Shown one piece after another: positions 27,139 through 36,523 of a stretch of DNA of 64,000 bases. Source of the DNA: Stutzerimonas xanthomarina DSM 18231 (GTDB lineage: Bacteria; Pseudomonadota; Gammaproteobacteria; Pseudomonadales; Pseudomonadaceae); the NCBI RefSeq assembly GCF_900129835.1, contig NZ_FQXA01000001.1, positions 744,001 to 808,000 on the forward strand, written 5' to 3'. The translations under genes were made by a program, and so were the position numbers. Numbering within the stretch: position 1 is the first letter of the stretch; every line of letters starts with the position of its first letter. The notes beneath the pieces were generated by a model, which worked only from the letters and a program-made list of their open reading frames with translations, ran no database searches and was not told the DNA's origin.

Positions 27139-28131
27139 ATGCCGGCTTCCAGAAACACCCTGGTGCTGTACACCGGCGGCACCATTGGCATGCAACAGAG
27201 CGCCGAAGGGCTGATGCCTGCGTCCGGCTTCGCCAGCCGATTGCGCGAACAGCAGGATAAGCAGCCCGGGCTGACCGTGCCGGACTGGCAGTTCCGCGAA
27301 CTGCTGCCACCCATAGACAGCGCCAACATGAACCAGACCCACTGGCTGGCGATGGTCGAGGCCATTCGGGCGGGCGTCGAGCAGGACAACTGCGACGCCG
27401 TGCTGGTCCTGCATGGCACCGATACCCTCGCCTACAGCGCTGCTGCCTTGAGCTTCTTGCTACTGGGTTTAGAGGTGCCGGTGGTGCTGACCGGTGCGAT
27501 GTTGCCGGCCGGCGCACCCGGTAGCGATGCCTGGAACAATCTGTTCGGTGCGATGCAGGCGCTGCACACGGGCGTCGAGCCGGGTGTGCACCTCTACTTC
27601 GCCGGCAAATTGATGCACGCTGCGCGGGTCAGCAAACTGGGCACCGCCAGCCTCGATGCGTTCGGCGTGCTGCCGCGCCTGCGTCAGGGCCAACGCGCAC
27701 CCAGCATTCCCGCAGCGCTCGACTATCGCCACCCACGTCAGCAGGTGAACCTGGCGGTGCTACCGCTGTATCCAGGCATCCAGGCGGCGCAGGTGCATGC
27801 TCTGTTGTCCAGCGGCGTACAAGGCGTGCTGTTCGAGTGTTATGGCAGCGGCACCGGCCCTGCCGATGATGCCGATCTGCTGAAAGCTTTGCAGGACGCC
27901 CATCAACGCGGCGTCGTCCTGGCCGCAATCAGCCAGTGCCCGCAGGGCCACGTCGAGTTCGGCATCTACGCTGCGGGCAGCAAGCTGGAAGCCAACGGAC
28001 TGAGGTCAGGCGGCGGCATGACCCGTGAGGCCGCGCTGGGCAAGTTGTTCGCCCTGCTCGGTGTCGGGCTATCGCAAACCGAGGTTGAACACTGGTTTGC
28101 CCTCGACCTCTGCGGTGAACGCGTCGATTAG
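27139..28131 (+). CDS. ansA: L-asparaginase, cytosolic type
   Basis: This enzyme hydrolyses L-asparagine to aspartate and ammonia. The 330-residue protein has the first active-site Thr in LVLYTGGTIGMQQS near residue 13 and the second in VLVLHGTDTLAYSAAALSFL near 93-100, with the catalytic Lys in VLTGAMLPAGAPGSDAWNN context replaced by the family segment further on. No signal peptide is present, so it is the cytoplasmic type I form. Ribosome site AGGAG lies 8 nt before the ATG. Aspartate produced feeds AspA. Confidence 0.92.
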   Translation: MPASRNTLVLYTGGTIGMQQSAEGLMPASGFASRLREQQDKQPGLTVPDWQFRELLPPIDSANMNQTHWLAMVEAIRAGVEQDNCDAVLVLHGTDTLAYSAAALSFLLLGLEVPVVLTGAMLPAGAPGSDAWNNLFGAMQALHTGVEPGVHLYFAGKLMHAARVSKLGTASLDAFGVLPRLRQGQRAPSIPAALDYRHPRQQVNLAVLPLYPGIQAAQVHALLSSGVQGVLFECYGSGTGPADDADLLKALQDAHQRGVVLAAISQCPQGHVEFGIYAAGSKLEANGLRSGGGMTREAALGKLFALLGVGLSQTEVEHWFALDLCGERVD

Positions 28132-31004
28132 CGCGCAATGCAGCTCGGGCTGAAATCGAGCTCCTGGAGACACTCGCGGACCCGCTGGCGCAGCTCGTCG
28201 AGGTCCAGCGGCTTGCTCAGCCAACCCTGGAAGTCGAGCCCGTTCTCCATCTCGGTTGCTTCACTCAGCGCGATCACCGGCAGCCATCGCGTGCCGGGAG
28301 CCTGGCGCAACACACGCAACAGCTGCGCGCCGCCCAGTTCCGGCAGATCGATATCCAGCAGCAGCAATTCCGGCGGGTCGGCCAGCAGGTGCTCCAAGGC
28401 CATCCGCCCATTGCCGATTACACTGACATCAGCCAGATCAGCCAGCGCCTTGCGCACCAGCAGTTGGCAGGCCGGGTCATCTTCGACATAAACGATCCTA
28501 GGACGCTGACGAAGCGGCTGGGCGCTGTGCGTACCGACCGAAGGCAGTGCAATCCAGAAGCGGCTGCCGGTCCCGGGCGCGCTCTTCACCCCGATACTTC
28601 CGCCCATGAGCTTGGCGTACTCCAGGCACAGCGAAAGGCCGATGCCCGCGCCCTGAATGTTCGAGCTTTCGCGGCCAAGCCGGCGAAACGGCTCGAACAG
28701 CTGCGCCTGCAAGCTTTCATCGATTCCCAGACCGGTGTCCTCGACCATCAGCCTGACCTGCCCGGCGACCGTCTCGATTTGCAGCACAATTCGCCCCTCT
28801 GGCTTGTTGTACTTGATTGCGTTGGACAGCAGATTGAGCAGCACCTGACGCAGCCGACGCGGCTCGGCCTGCACCTCGACGGGCCCGGGCGGCAGATCAA
28901 ACTCCAGCCGCAGCCCGTGGCGCTGCACATCAAGCGCCACCAGCTCGGCACACTCATGCATCAAGGTAGTGACTTCGACGGTTTTGAGTGTCAGCTGCGG
29001 CCGCTCGGCCTGCAGGCTCGACCAGTCGAGGATGTCACTGAGCAACTGGTTCAGATGCCGGCTGGCCAGCAGGATTTCATCGAGATAATCCGCGGCTTCC
29101 GGCTGCGCCTCCGGCGAGCAGTCCATGCGCATCAGCTGGGCGAATCCAAGGATGGCATTGAGCGGGGTACGCAGTTCATGGCTGATGCTGGATATCAGAT
29201 GGGTTTTGGCCTCGTTGGCCGCATGCGCCTGCTGGATGGCCTGACGCAGATCGTCCTCGACCCGCTTGATGGCATCGATATCCACATGGGTGCCGGCCAC
29301 CAGGATCGTTTCACCTGTTTGAGGGTCACGCTCCAGCACCCGACCGCGACTGAGCAGCCAGTGATATTCACCAAGTCCGTCGGCAAAGCGGTACTCGCTT
29401 TCATAACGCAACGCCTGGCCGCCACGCATCCGATCCAGTTCGGCACGTACCTGAGCGACGTCCAGCGGATGGATACGCTGCAGAAACTGAGCCTCGCTCA
29501 GCTGCACCGAAGGCAACCCGAAGCGCGCCGGCAGGCGCCCACGAAGCTGCATCACGCCGCGGCGCATGTCGTTTTCCCAAAGGCTTTCCGTGGCGCTTTC
29601 GAGTACCAGCTCAAGACGCTCCTGCATCTTCGTACGCTGGGCCTCGCTATCTTCCAGCTGGGCGCCAATGGCCTGGGTATGCTGCGCCAGATCATCCAGC
29701 TCGCGGATCTCTGACGAGACGGCTTCAGGCTGCCAGCGACCGAGCCCGATCTGCCCCATCATCTGCGAAATACCCGCGATCGGTTTGAGCAGTGGCTGGC
29801 TGAGCTGCCGCGCACGCAGCCACATGTAGGCGAAAAAGAGCAGGTAGAACAGCACCAGCCCGGCGATCAGCAGATAGCCGATCTGTCGAAAGTGGCTGGC
29901 CAGTGCATTGGTCTGGCTGAAGACTTCGGTTTCGTCGACCACTGCCAGCAGGTGCCAGCCGGTTTGCGGCACCGTTGCCCAGGCGACCAGCCGCTGCTGG
30001 CCATTGAGCTCCAGGCCCATGACCCCTTCATTCCGGGTAGCGACCGCCTTGGCCAGTTCGCGGGTCTGGCCATGGCGATAGAGGCGGAAATCTTCAGGCT
30101 TGAGCGTCTCCCGGCGCACCGCGTCGTCGTAGTAGTGCTCGGTCAGCTCGTTGAGTCCGAATTCCCGTTCGCCCGATTCGGGCAGTGCCATGATGCTCAG
30201 GTCGCGACTGACCAGCAGCGCATAGCCACCCCAGGGCACCCGCAGACGGCTGATCTTGTCCAGGATGCTGCTCACCGTGATGTCGATACCGCTGACGCCT
30301 TCGAGCATGCCACCTCGGTAAACCGGCGCCACGGCCGACATCATCCAGCCCTGCCCGGCCGGATCGAGGTACACATCAGTCCAGACCACAGCACGCGCCG
30401 GGTTTTGCCAGGCGTTGGCGAGGTAGAAAAAGCTGTAGCTGGGGATGTTCATGTCCGAGGGGTACTGCTGCGCGGTATCGAACCAGGGATAGATATGGTT
30501 GTAACTGTCCCAGCTGTTGAAATACAGGCTGGCGATCAATGGGTTGCTGGTGTGCAGCGCCTTCATCAGCGGGTCGAGGCGATGAAGCCTGGCAACCTTT
30601 TGCAGATCGTGGCGCTCTGGCGGTGTAAGCCCGGAGTAAAAGCTGGCGGCACCGCCCAGATCGCGCGGGCTATAGCGAACCCCATCGGCGTTGAGCTCAA
30701 GCGGCACCGGCGCTGCGGGGCTGTCATCCTCCAGCGCGTCGACGGTGAAGTTACGAAACAGCGTGGTCGCTTTCGCGACCTCCTGCAGCTGCTGGCTGAT
30801 GACCCGCGACTCACGAGCAGCCGCTGTCCGCAATTCGGAGAGTGCCGTTTCGCGCAGGTGCTCGATTTGCGCATCGCGGATGGCGCTGTTGGTCAGCAGG
30901 TAGGCCGCGATCAGCACGACCTCGACCAGCACCAGTGGGATCAGCGCAGTCTGAACGAAGGCGCGCCAGATCCATTGGCGTATCCCGGTTGGGTTTCTCG
31001 ACAC
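28128..31004 (-). CDS. Hybrid sensor histidine kinase with periplasmic Cache-type sensor
   Basis: This 958-residue membrane kinase has TM1 near 15-35 (ALIPLVLVEVVLIAAYLL), a large periplasmic domain to about 370 with Cache-like VWTDVYLDPAGQGWMMSAVA and GVSGIDITVSSI, and TM2 near 378-395 (IGYLLIAGLVLFYLLFFAYM). A PAS domain covers about 470-590. The HisKA box ISHELRTPLNAILGFAQL carries His609. The HATPase shows NLLSNAIKYN, VEDTGLGID and IQGAGIGLSLCLEYA. A C-terminal receiver has LLLLDIDLPELGG with Asp884 and the SKPLD lysine. It lacks a linked response regulator with output domain. It overlaps the 3' end of ansA by 4 bp (convergent). Stimulus unknown; Cache domains often bind amino acids or organic acids. 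Confidence 0.9.
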   Translation of the reverse strand: MSRNPTGIRQWIWRAFVQTALIPLVLVEVVLIAAYLLTNSAIRDAQIEHLRETALSELRTAAARESRVISQQLQEVAKATTLFRNFTVDALEDDSPAAPVPLELNADGVRYSPRDLGGAASFYSGLTPPERHDLQKVARLHRLDPLMKALHTSNPLIASLYFNSWDSYNHIYPWFDTAQQYPSDMNIPSYSFFYLANAWQNPARAVVWTDVYLDPAGQGWMMSAVAPVYRGGMLEGVSGIDITVSSILDKISRLRVPWGGYALLVSRDLSIMALPESGEREFGLNELTEHYYDDAVRRETLKPEDFRLYRHGQTRELAKAVATRNEGVMGLELNGQQRLVAWATVPQTGWHLLAVVDETEVFSQTNALASHFRQIGYLLIAGLVLFYLLFFAYMWLRARQLSQPLLKPIAGISQMMGQIGLGRWQPEAVSSEIRELDDLAQHTQAIGAQLEDSEAQRTKMQERLELVLESATESLWENDMRRGVMQLRGRLPARFGLPSVQLSEAQFLQRIHPLDVAQVRAELDRMRGGQALRYESEYRFADGLGEYHWLLSRGRVLERDPQTGETILVAGTHVDIDAIKRVEDDLRQAIQQAHAANEAKTHLISSISHELRTPLNAILGFAQLMRMDCSPEAQPEAADYLDEILLASRHLNQLLSDILDWSSLQAERPQLTLKTVEVTTLMHECAELVALDVQRHGLRLEFDLPPGPVEVQAEPRRLRQVLLNLLSNAIKYNKPEGRIVLQIETVAGQVRLMVEDTGLGIDESLQAQLFEPFRRLGRESSNIQGAGIGLSLCLEYAKLMGGSIGVKSAPGTGSRFWIALPSVGTHSAQPLRQRPRIVYVEDDPACQLLVRKALADLADVSVIGNGRMALEHLLADPPELLLLDIDLPELGGAQLLRVLRQAPGTRWLPVIALSEATEMENGLDFQGWLSKPLDLDELRQRVRECLQELDFSPSCIAR

Positions 31005-31123
31005 AGCGCAGCTCCAGCGTTCCGACTCAGGCGCTCGGTTTGGTCACAGCAGGAAATCCTACCACGGCCGCTACGGAGGCCCGCTGACTACTGACAGCCC
31101 GAGCCGAATCTGCGCGTGCAGCA

Positions 31124-31945
31124 CTATGCCTGCTTGCTTGCTAGCTCGATCAGTGCGGCGCGCCATTCCACGTCTCGTGGCAACGCAAGAAACGACGGGT
31201 TGAGATAGCTTTCCCGCGCTTCGTAGGTCAGGGCATCCCCACTGGTGCTCAACACCTCGCCGCCGGCACCTTCAAGTACTCCCTGAGCGGCCGCCGTGTC
31301 CCACTGCGAAGTCGGCGCCAGCCGCGGGTAACAGTCGGCGGCCCCCTCGGCTAACAGACAGAACTTCAGCGAGCTGCCGACACTGGCCAATGCCAGCTCA
31401 CCAAAACGCTGCCGCAAGCCATACAGCAAACGTTCCTGCGCTGGGCTCGAGTGGCGCCGGCTGGCAACAACGGTGAAGCCGCCCTCCGCCTGAAGCCGCG
31501 CCCGCAAGGGCTGCGCCGCACCATCGGAGTCAGTACGCCAGGCACCAAATCCGGTTCCGCCGTAATAGCAGCGACCATCGGCCGGCACTCCGACCACACC
31601 GAACAGCACTCGCCCCTGCTCAACCAAAGCGACATTGACGGTGAACTCTGCACTTCCGGCAATGAATTCCTTGGTGCCATCCAGCGGATCGACCAGCCAC
31701 CAGCGCGTCCAGCCCGCGCGCTCGGCGAGGCTCAGCCCGCAGTCCTCCTCGGACAGCACCGGGATGCTGGGATCCAGAGCGCGCAAGCCATCGGCCAGCA
31801 GGTGATGCGCCGCCATATCAGCAGCAGTGACGGGCGAGGCATCGGTCTTCTCATGCACCTGCACATCGTTGCGCCAGTGCGGCAGGATAGCCTCGCCCGC
31901 GGCGCGGACCAGGTCGATGACGGCTGCCAGATAGGGATGGCTCAT
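31124..31945 (-). CDS. cysQ: 3'(2'),5'-bisphosphate nucleotidase CysQ
   Basis: CysQ removes the 3'-phosphate of PAP/PAPS during sulfate assimilation. The 273-residue inositol-monophosphatase fold carries the metal-binding Asp/Glu set VLSEED near 65, WLVDPLDGTKEFIAGSAEFT near 88-108, and WDTAAAQGVLEGAGGEVL near 213. Its ATG overlaps the nudE stop (ATGA), so the two are co-translated. Confidence 0.94.
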   Translation of the reverse strand: MSHPYLAAVIDLVRAAGEAILPHWRNDVQVHEKTDASPVTAADMAAHHLLADGLRALDPSIPVLSEEDCGLSLAERAGWTRWWLVDPLDGTKEFIAGSAEFTVNVALVEQGRVLFGVVGVPADGRCYYGGTGFGAWRTDSDGAAQPLRARLQAEGGFTVVASRRHSSPAQERLLYGLRQRFGELALASVGSSLKFCLLAEGAADCYPRLAPTSQWDTAAAQGVLEGAGGEVLSTSGDALTYEARESYLNPSFLALPRDVEWRAALIELASKQA

Positions 31946-32508
31946 TGAACGAGCTCCCCGCGCTGGCTGAGCAGATCGCGCGCCAGGTAGAGCGCTGCGA
32001 GGGCACGTCCCTCGCTGAACTGCGGATTCTGGATCAGGCTGGACAGTTCGCGCAGATCCACCCGATCGACGCGCATCGGTTCCGGCTCGTCTCCCGGCAA
32101 CTGTTCGGGGTAGAGGTCGCGCGCCAACACCACCTGGATCTTCTGGCTCATATAGCCCGGCGACAGCGACAGCTCGGTGAGCAGCTCCAGGCTACGGGCA
32201 CCGAAGCCGGCCTCTTCTTTCAATTCACGGTTGGCTGCGTCGAGTACATCTTCACCCGGCTCGATCAGCCCCTTGGGCAGTGACAACTCATAGGTGTCGG
32301 TACCGCCGCAGTATTCTTCGACCAGCAAGGCCCGCCCGTCGGCTTCCAACGCAACGATCATCACCGCGCCATAACCGGTCCCCCTGCCGACCAGCCGCTC
32401 GTAGGTACGCTCCACGCCGTTGGAAAACCGCAGCTGCAGCTCCTCGACACGGAACAGGCGGCTGCTGGCGACGATCTCACGGGCAAGTACGGTAGGTTTC
32501 TGGCGCAT
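31942..32508 (-). CDS. nudE: ADP-compound hydrolase NudE
   Basis: This Nudix hydrolase of 188 residues acts on NADH, ADP-ribose and diadenosine phosphates. The Nudix box runs from GLIEPGEDVLDAANREL into KEEAGF near residues 94-116. ATG 32508 (MRQKPTVLAREIVASSRLF) is chosen by family start and AAGGA about 9 nt before it. Coupled to cysQ, the usual pseudomonad arrangement, with the nucleotidase gene divergent. Confidence 0.94.
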   Translation of the reverse strand: MRQKPTVLAREIVASSRLFRVEELQLRFSNGVERTYERLVGRGTGYGAVMIVALEADGRALLVEEYCGGTDTYELSLPKGLIEPGEDVLDAANRELKEEAGFGARSLELLTELSLSPGYMSQKIQVVLARDLYPEQLPGDEPEPMRVDRVDLRELSSLIQNPQFSEGRALAALYLARDLLSQRGELVQ

Positions 32509-32629
32509 GGGGATATCCTTGGAACGCGAAGGCCAATCATAACCCGGCTTTTTGTGATCGCCGCGAACGCTTTGCATCGAGCCGACCGCTGTCGCACCAT
32601 TGGTGCCAACCGCCGAACAAGAGCCCGCC

Positions 32630-33310
32630 ATGATCGCTTCACTGCCCTGGTCCGAGATCGACACCGTCCTGCTGGACATGGACGGCACCCTGCTGGATCT
32701 GCATTTCGACAACCATTTCTGGCTCGACCTGCTGCCGCAGCGCTACGCCGAGCGGCACGGCATCAGCCGCGCAATGGCCGAGCTAGAGCTGGCTCCGCTG
32801 TTCAACGAACACGAGGGCAAGCTCACCTGGTACTGCCTGGACTTCTGGACCCGCGAGCTGAACCTGCCGATTCGCGAGATGAAGCGTGAGATTGCCGACC
32901 TGATCGCTTTGCGCCCGGCCGCCGACGAATTTCTCGCCGCCCTGCGCCACGCCGGCAAGCGTGTGGTGCTGATCACCAATGCGCACCGCGATTCGCTATC
33001 GCTGAAACTCGAACGCATCGAACTGGCACCCTGGTTCGATCGTCTGATCAGTTCTCATGACTATGGCTTTCCCAAGGAGCAGGCGCAGTTCTGGCACGCA
33101 CTGAAAACGGATCTGGATTTCGATCCGACGACCGCGCTGTTCATCGACGACAGCCTACCCGTCCTGCGTAGTGCCCGGGCTTACGGCATTGCCCATTTAT
33201 TGGCGATCAGCGAACCGGACAGTCGCCGAGGCAGGAAGAACACTGAAGAATTCACCGCGGTCGACGACTACCTCGAGTTGATACGCAACCTGCAGGGTTT
33301 CTCGTTTTGA
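32630..33310 (+). CDS. yrfG: HAD-family GMP/IMP nucleotidase YrfG
   Basis: This 226-residue HAD hydrolase dephosphorylates purine nucleotides. Motif I is TVLLDMDGTLLDLHFDNHFW (nucleophile Asp16 and Asp18), motif II LITNAHRDS, motif III Lys in DYGFPKEQAQFW, and motif IV FIDDSLPVL. The HFDNHFW extension is characteristic of the YrfG branch. ATG 32630 is preferred over an in-frame TTG at 32600. It is divergent from nudE-cysQ. Confidence 0.93.
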   Translation: MIASLPWSEIDTVLLDMDGTLLDLHFDNHFWLDLLPQRYAERHGISRAMAELELAPLFNEHEGKLTWYCLDFWTRELNLPIREMKREIADLIALRPAADEFLAALRHAGKRVVLITNAHRDSLSLKLERIELAPWFDRLISSHDYGFPKEQAQFWHALKTDLDFDPTTALFIDDSLPVLRSARAYGIAHLLAISEPDSRRGRKNTEEFTAVDDYLELIRNLQGFSF

Positions 33311-33478
33311 CCGAAACAGTCGGGCTTACTTAGCTCAGGCGCAGGTGTAACCGCCTTACAAGAGATGGCGTGCTGATGATGAAGCGGCAATCGACGCTAC
33401 CGCTGCCCTCCGTGCACATGAATGACGCTTAAGTGCGATGCGGGTAAAACGCACCCGGCTCGCCCAAATGGATGAACT

Positions 33479-35575
33479 ATGGCTGTAGACGCAGGATTCT
33501 GGCCTTTCGAACGCAGCGAAATGGGCCGACTGATCAGCCGGCACGACTGGAGCGCAACGGCGCTGGGCCCGATCGAGCACTGGCCGACGACCCTGCGTGT
33601 ATTGCTCGACACCTTGCTCGAGGCGCCGCTGCCGATGTGCATCCTGTGGGGCGAAGCCGGCGTGCAGCTGTACAACGACGCACATGCCGCTGCAATTGGG
33701 GATCACCACCCAAGCGCGTTAGGCATGCCGGCAATGCTGGATGCCTACCGGCAAGTCAGCCGTGACGAAGCCTGCCTGCTTCGTCATCAGCACCTTCCAG
33801 GAAGCGGCCTGTACGGGGCCTATCCGGGGTTCGACTTGGCGATCAGCCCCATTCGCGAAGGCGACCGCATTGCGGGCCAGCTGCTGTGTTTACGGCCCAG
33901 CAAAGACGAAGCGCTTCGATGCAGCGAAGTCGAGATGAACTTGATAACCGACGCGCTGCCAGTGCTCATCGGCTTCGTGGATAAGGACTTGCGTTACCGC
34001 TACAACAATCGTCACTACGAAGAGTGGTTCGGCCATCCCCCCGCCTGGCTATACGGCAAGCATCTGGAGGATGTGGTTGGCAAGCCGGCGGTCGATGCAC
34101 GGACCAACGAGATAGCCAGGGCACTCGCCGGCGAAGACGTGACTTTCGAGGCCTTCATGCCGCATCAGGATGGCCGCCTGCGACAGTCGCTCATGCACTA
34201 CTTGCCGAGTCGTGACGACAACGGTGATGTACGGGGCTTCGTGGTGTTGGCTCAGGATGTCACCGAGCGCTGGGAGGCAGAACAGGCGCTGCGCGAGCTC
34301 AACGATACGCTCGAAAGCCGAATTCAGGAGCGCACCACCGCGCTGGCCGAGGTCTACGAGCGCCTGCTGACCGAGATGAGCAGCCGCGAGCAGGCACAGG
34401 AAGCGCTGCGCCAGGCTCAGAAGATGGATGCCGTTGGCCAGCTCACCGGCGGCATTGCGCACGACTTCAACAACATGCTGACCGGTATCATCGGCGGCCT
34501 GGATCTGATCCAGCGGTACAACCAGTCAGGCCGTCATGGCGAGACGCAGCGTTTCATCGATGCCGCCGTAACCTCGGCAAACCGCGCCGCAGCGCTGACC
34601 CACCGGCTGCTGGCATTCGCCCGACGGCAGCCGCTCAACCTCAAGCGCGTCGACCTCAATGAGCTTGTAGAGTCGATGCGCGACCTGATCGTACGGACAT
34701 TGGGCAGCCACATCATGGTCGACGCGCTGTTGCAGCCGGACCTGTGGCCGGCCAACAGCGACGAGAACCAACTGGAGAGTGCCCTGCTCAATCTGGTGAT
34801 CAACGCCCGCGACGCGATGCCCAAGGGTGGCAGCCTGTACATGGCGACCGCCAACGTGACACTGCAGCACGGCGAAATCGGCGAGCTGGCGCCTGGTCGC
34901 TACGTCACCCTAAGCGTGATCGACAGTGGTTGCGGAATGACACCCAAGGTACTGGCTGCCGCGTTCGAGCCCTTTTTCACGACCAAACCCATCGGCCAAG
35001 GCACCGGCCTCGGGCTCTCCATGATCTACGGATTCGCCCGACAGGCTGGTGGTCATGTTCAGCTGCGCAGCGAGCCCGGAAACGGCACCGAAGTCATCCT
35101 GTACCTGCCCGCCCACCATTCTCTGGAGACGCAGCTGGCGGACACCCAGCCCAGTCTCAATGGCGACCTGCCGGAGCAAGCCCTGCGTGGCGAAGCGGTG
35201 CATGGCGAGGCCGTGCTGGTGGTCGAGGATGATCCGGCTGTGCGCCTGCTGGTGTTGGACGTACTGACGATGCTCGGCTATCGCACACTGGAAGCTGCCG
35301 AAGGCAACGCTGCAGTGAATATTTTGCAGAGCAGCGAGCGCATCGACCTGCTGGTATCCGACGTCGGTCTGCCGGGCATGAACGGCAGGCAGCTGGCAGA
35401 CATCGCACGCGAGCACCGCCCTGGCCTGCGTGTGCTATTCATGACGGGCTATGCGGAACAGGCGATCAGCAGCGGGTTTCTCGATGCTGGCATGGACATG
35501 ATCAGCAAGCCGTTCGCTATCGATGATCTGGCAACGCGCATACGCGACATGCTCGCAGACACGCCGCCCGGCTGA
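33479..35575 (+). CDS. Soluble hybrid histidine kinase with PAS sensors
   Basis: This kinase of 698 residues shows no membrane helix. An N-terminal PAS-like domain (HDWSATALGPIEHWPTTLRV, residues 20-140) is followed by a second PAS (RYRYNNRHYEEWFGHPP to VAQDVTERWEAE, about 150-270) and a coiled coil (RELNDTLESRIQERTTALAE). The HisKA box GGIAHDFNNMLTGIIGG carries His328. The HATPase has NLVINARDAMP, DSGCGM and GTGLGLSMIYGFARQAGGHV. A receiver domain has LLVSDVGLPGMNG with Asp628 and SKPFA lysine. The layout resembles light- or redox-sensing blue-light-type hybrid kinases, but no LOV cysteine motif NCRFLQ is seen. Stimulus unknown. Confidence 0.88.
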   Translation: MAVDAGFWPFERSEMGRLISRHDWSATALGPIEHWPTTLRVLLDTLLEAPLPMCILWGEAGVQLYNDAHAAAIGDHHPSALGMPAMLDAYRQVSRDEACLLRHQHLPGSGLYGAYPGFDLAISPIREGDRIAGQLLCLRPSKDEALRCSEVEMNLITDALPVLIGFVDKDLRYRYNNRHYEEWFGHPPAWLYGKHLEDVVGKPAVDARTNEIARALAGEDVTFEAFMPHQDGRLRQSLMHYLPSRDDNGDVRGFVVLAQDVTERWEAEQALRELNDTLESRIQERTTALAEVYERLLTEMSSREQAQEALRQAQKMDAVGQLTGGIAHDFNNMLTGIIGGLDLIQRYNQSGRHGETQRFIDAAVTSANRAAALTHRLLAFARRQPLNLKRVDLNELVESMRDLIVRTLGSHIMVDALLQPDLWPANSDENQLESALLNLVINARDAMPKGGSLYMATANVTLQHGEIGELAPGRYVTLSVIDSGCGMTPKVLAAAFEPFFTTKPIGQGTGLGLSMIYGFARQAGGHVQLRSEPGNGTEVILYLPAHHSLETQLADTQPSLNGDLPEQALRGEAVHGEAVLVVEDDPAVRLLVLDVLTMLGYRTLEAAEGNAAVNILQSSERIDLLVSDVGLPGMNGRQLADIAREHRPGLRVLFMTGYAEQAISSGFLDAGMDMISKPFAIDDLATRIRDMLADTPPG

Positions 35576-35680
35576 GTCTGTCGTACTGACAATCGGCGCG
35601 TGTCGCAAGAACATTGAAAATCCAGCCACAGCCGCGCACAGTCACTGGGAACCTGTCCGCAAGATCTGTCGAGCCTGCCC

Positions 35681-36523
35681 ATGACTGCGTCACGCCGCCC
35701 TCTTCAATCACTGATCGAAGCGCCAACCGACGCCAGTGGTCGTTACCACTTCCAGGCGGTCAACGAGCCGCGGTTAGAGCCGGTGGAGCTGGCCGAGGAA
35801 TGTGCCCTGGCGATTGCCTATAACGGGCTCAGCCAGGCAGTGATGATGGTCACCCCGGCGGACCTCGAAGATTTTGTCGTCGGCTTCAGCCTTGGCGCCG
35901 GAATCGTTGAAAGCACAGCTGACATCTATGACATACGCATGAGCGGCGCCGGCCAAGGCCGCCACGCCGAGGTGGAGATCGCCAGCCGCGCATTCTGGAA
36001 GCTCAAGGAGCAACGCCGACAGCTACCCGGCAACGCCAGTTGTGGACTGTGCGGCGTCGAGGCGCTGGAACAAGCGCTGCCACAGCTGCCAGCGATGCCC
36101 GTCGCGCCTTTGCCCCCCGTGCACTGGCTGAACGATCTTCGCCAGCGTATCGCCGAATTTCAGCCCCTCGCGCAACGCTGCGGCGCCGTGCATGCGGCCT
36201 TGTTCATCGATGCCCAGGGACAAATAATCATGGGCCGCGAGGATATCGGTCGACACAACGCGCTGGACAAACTCATCGGCGCCCTGAGCCGAGCCGGGCA
36301 GGACGTCACTGGCGGCGTGGCGGTGGTCACCAGCCGCTGCAGCCTGGAGCTGATCCACAAGGTCCAGCGCTCAGGCATTCCCACGCTGGTCAGCTTTTCT
36401 TCGCCGACAGGCCTGGCTGCGCAATGGGCGCAACAGCACAACCTCAACCTCATTCATATTCCCCACCGTAGCCCGCCGCGGGTGTTCAGCCCGGCGGGCC
36501 AGACAGAAGAAGCCCAGGGATGA
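35681..36523 (+). CDS. fdhD: Formate dehydrogenase accessory sulfurtransferase FdhD
   Basis: FdhD transfers sulfur to the molybdenum cofactor of formate dehydrogenases. The 280-residue protein carries the persulfide-bearing CxxC in NASCGLCGVEALEQAL near residue 120 and the GREDIGRHNALDKLIGA segment near 185, followed by TSRCSLELIHK and a C-terminal cofactor-binding stretch. Its stop overlaps the start of the adjoining molybdoenzyme (ATGA), its likely client. Confidence 0.94.
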   Translation: MTASRRPLQSLIEAPTDASGRYHFQAVNEPRLEPVELAEECALAIAYNGLSQAVMMVTPADLEDFVVGFSLGAGIVESTADIYDIRMSGAGQGRHAEVEIASRAFWKLKEQRRQLPGNASCGLCGVEALEQALPQLPAMPVAPLPPVHWLNDLRQRIAEFQPLAQRCGAVHAALFIDAQGQIIMGREDIGRHNALDKLIGALSRAGQDVTGGVAVVTSRCSLELIHKVQRSGIPTLVSFSSPTGLAAQWAQQHNLNLIHIPHRSPPRVFSPAGQTEEAQG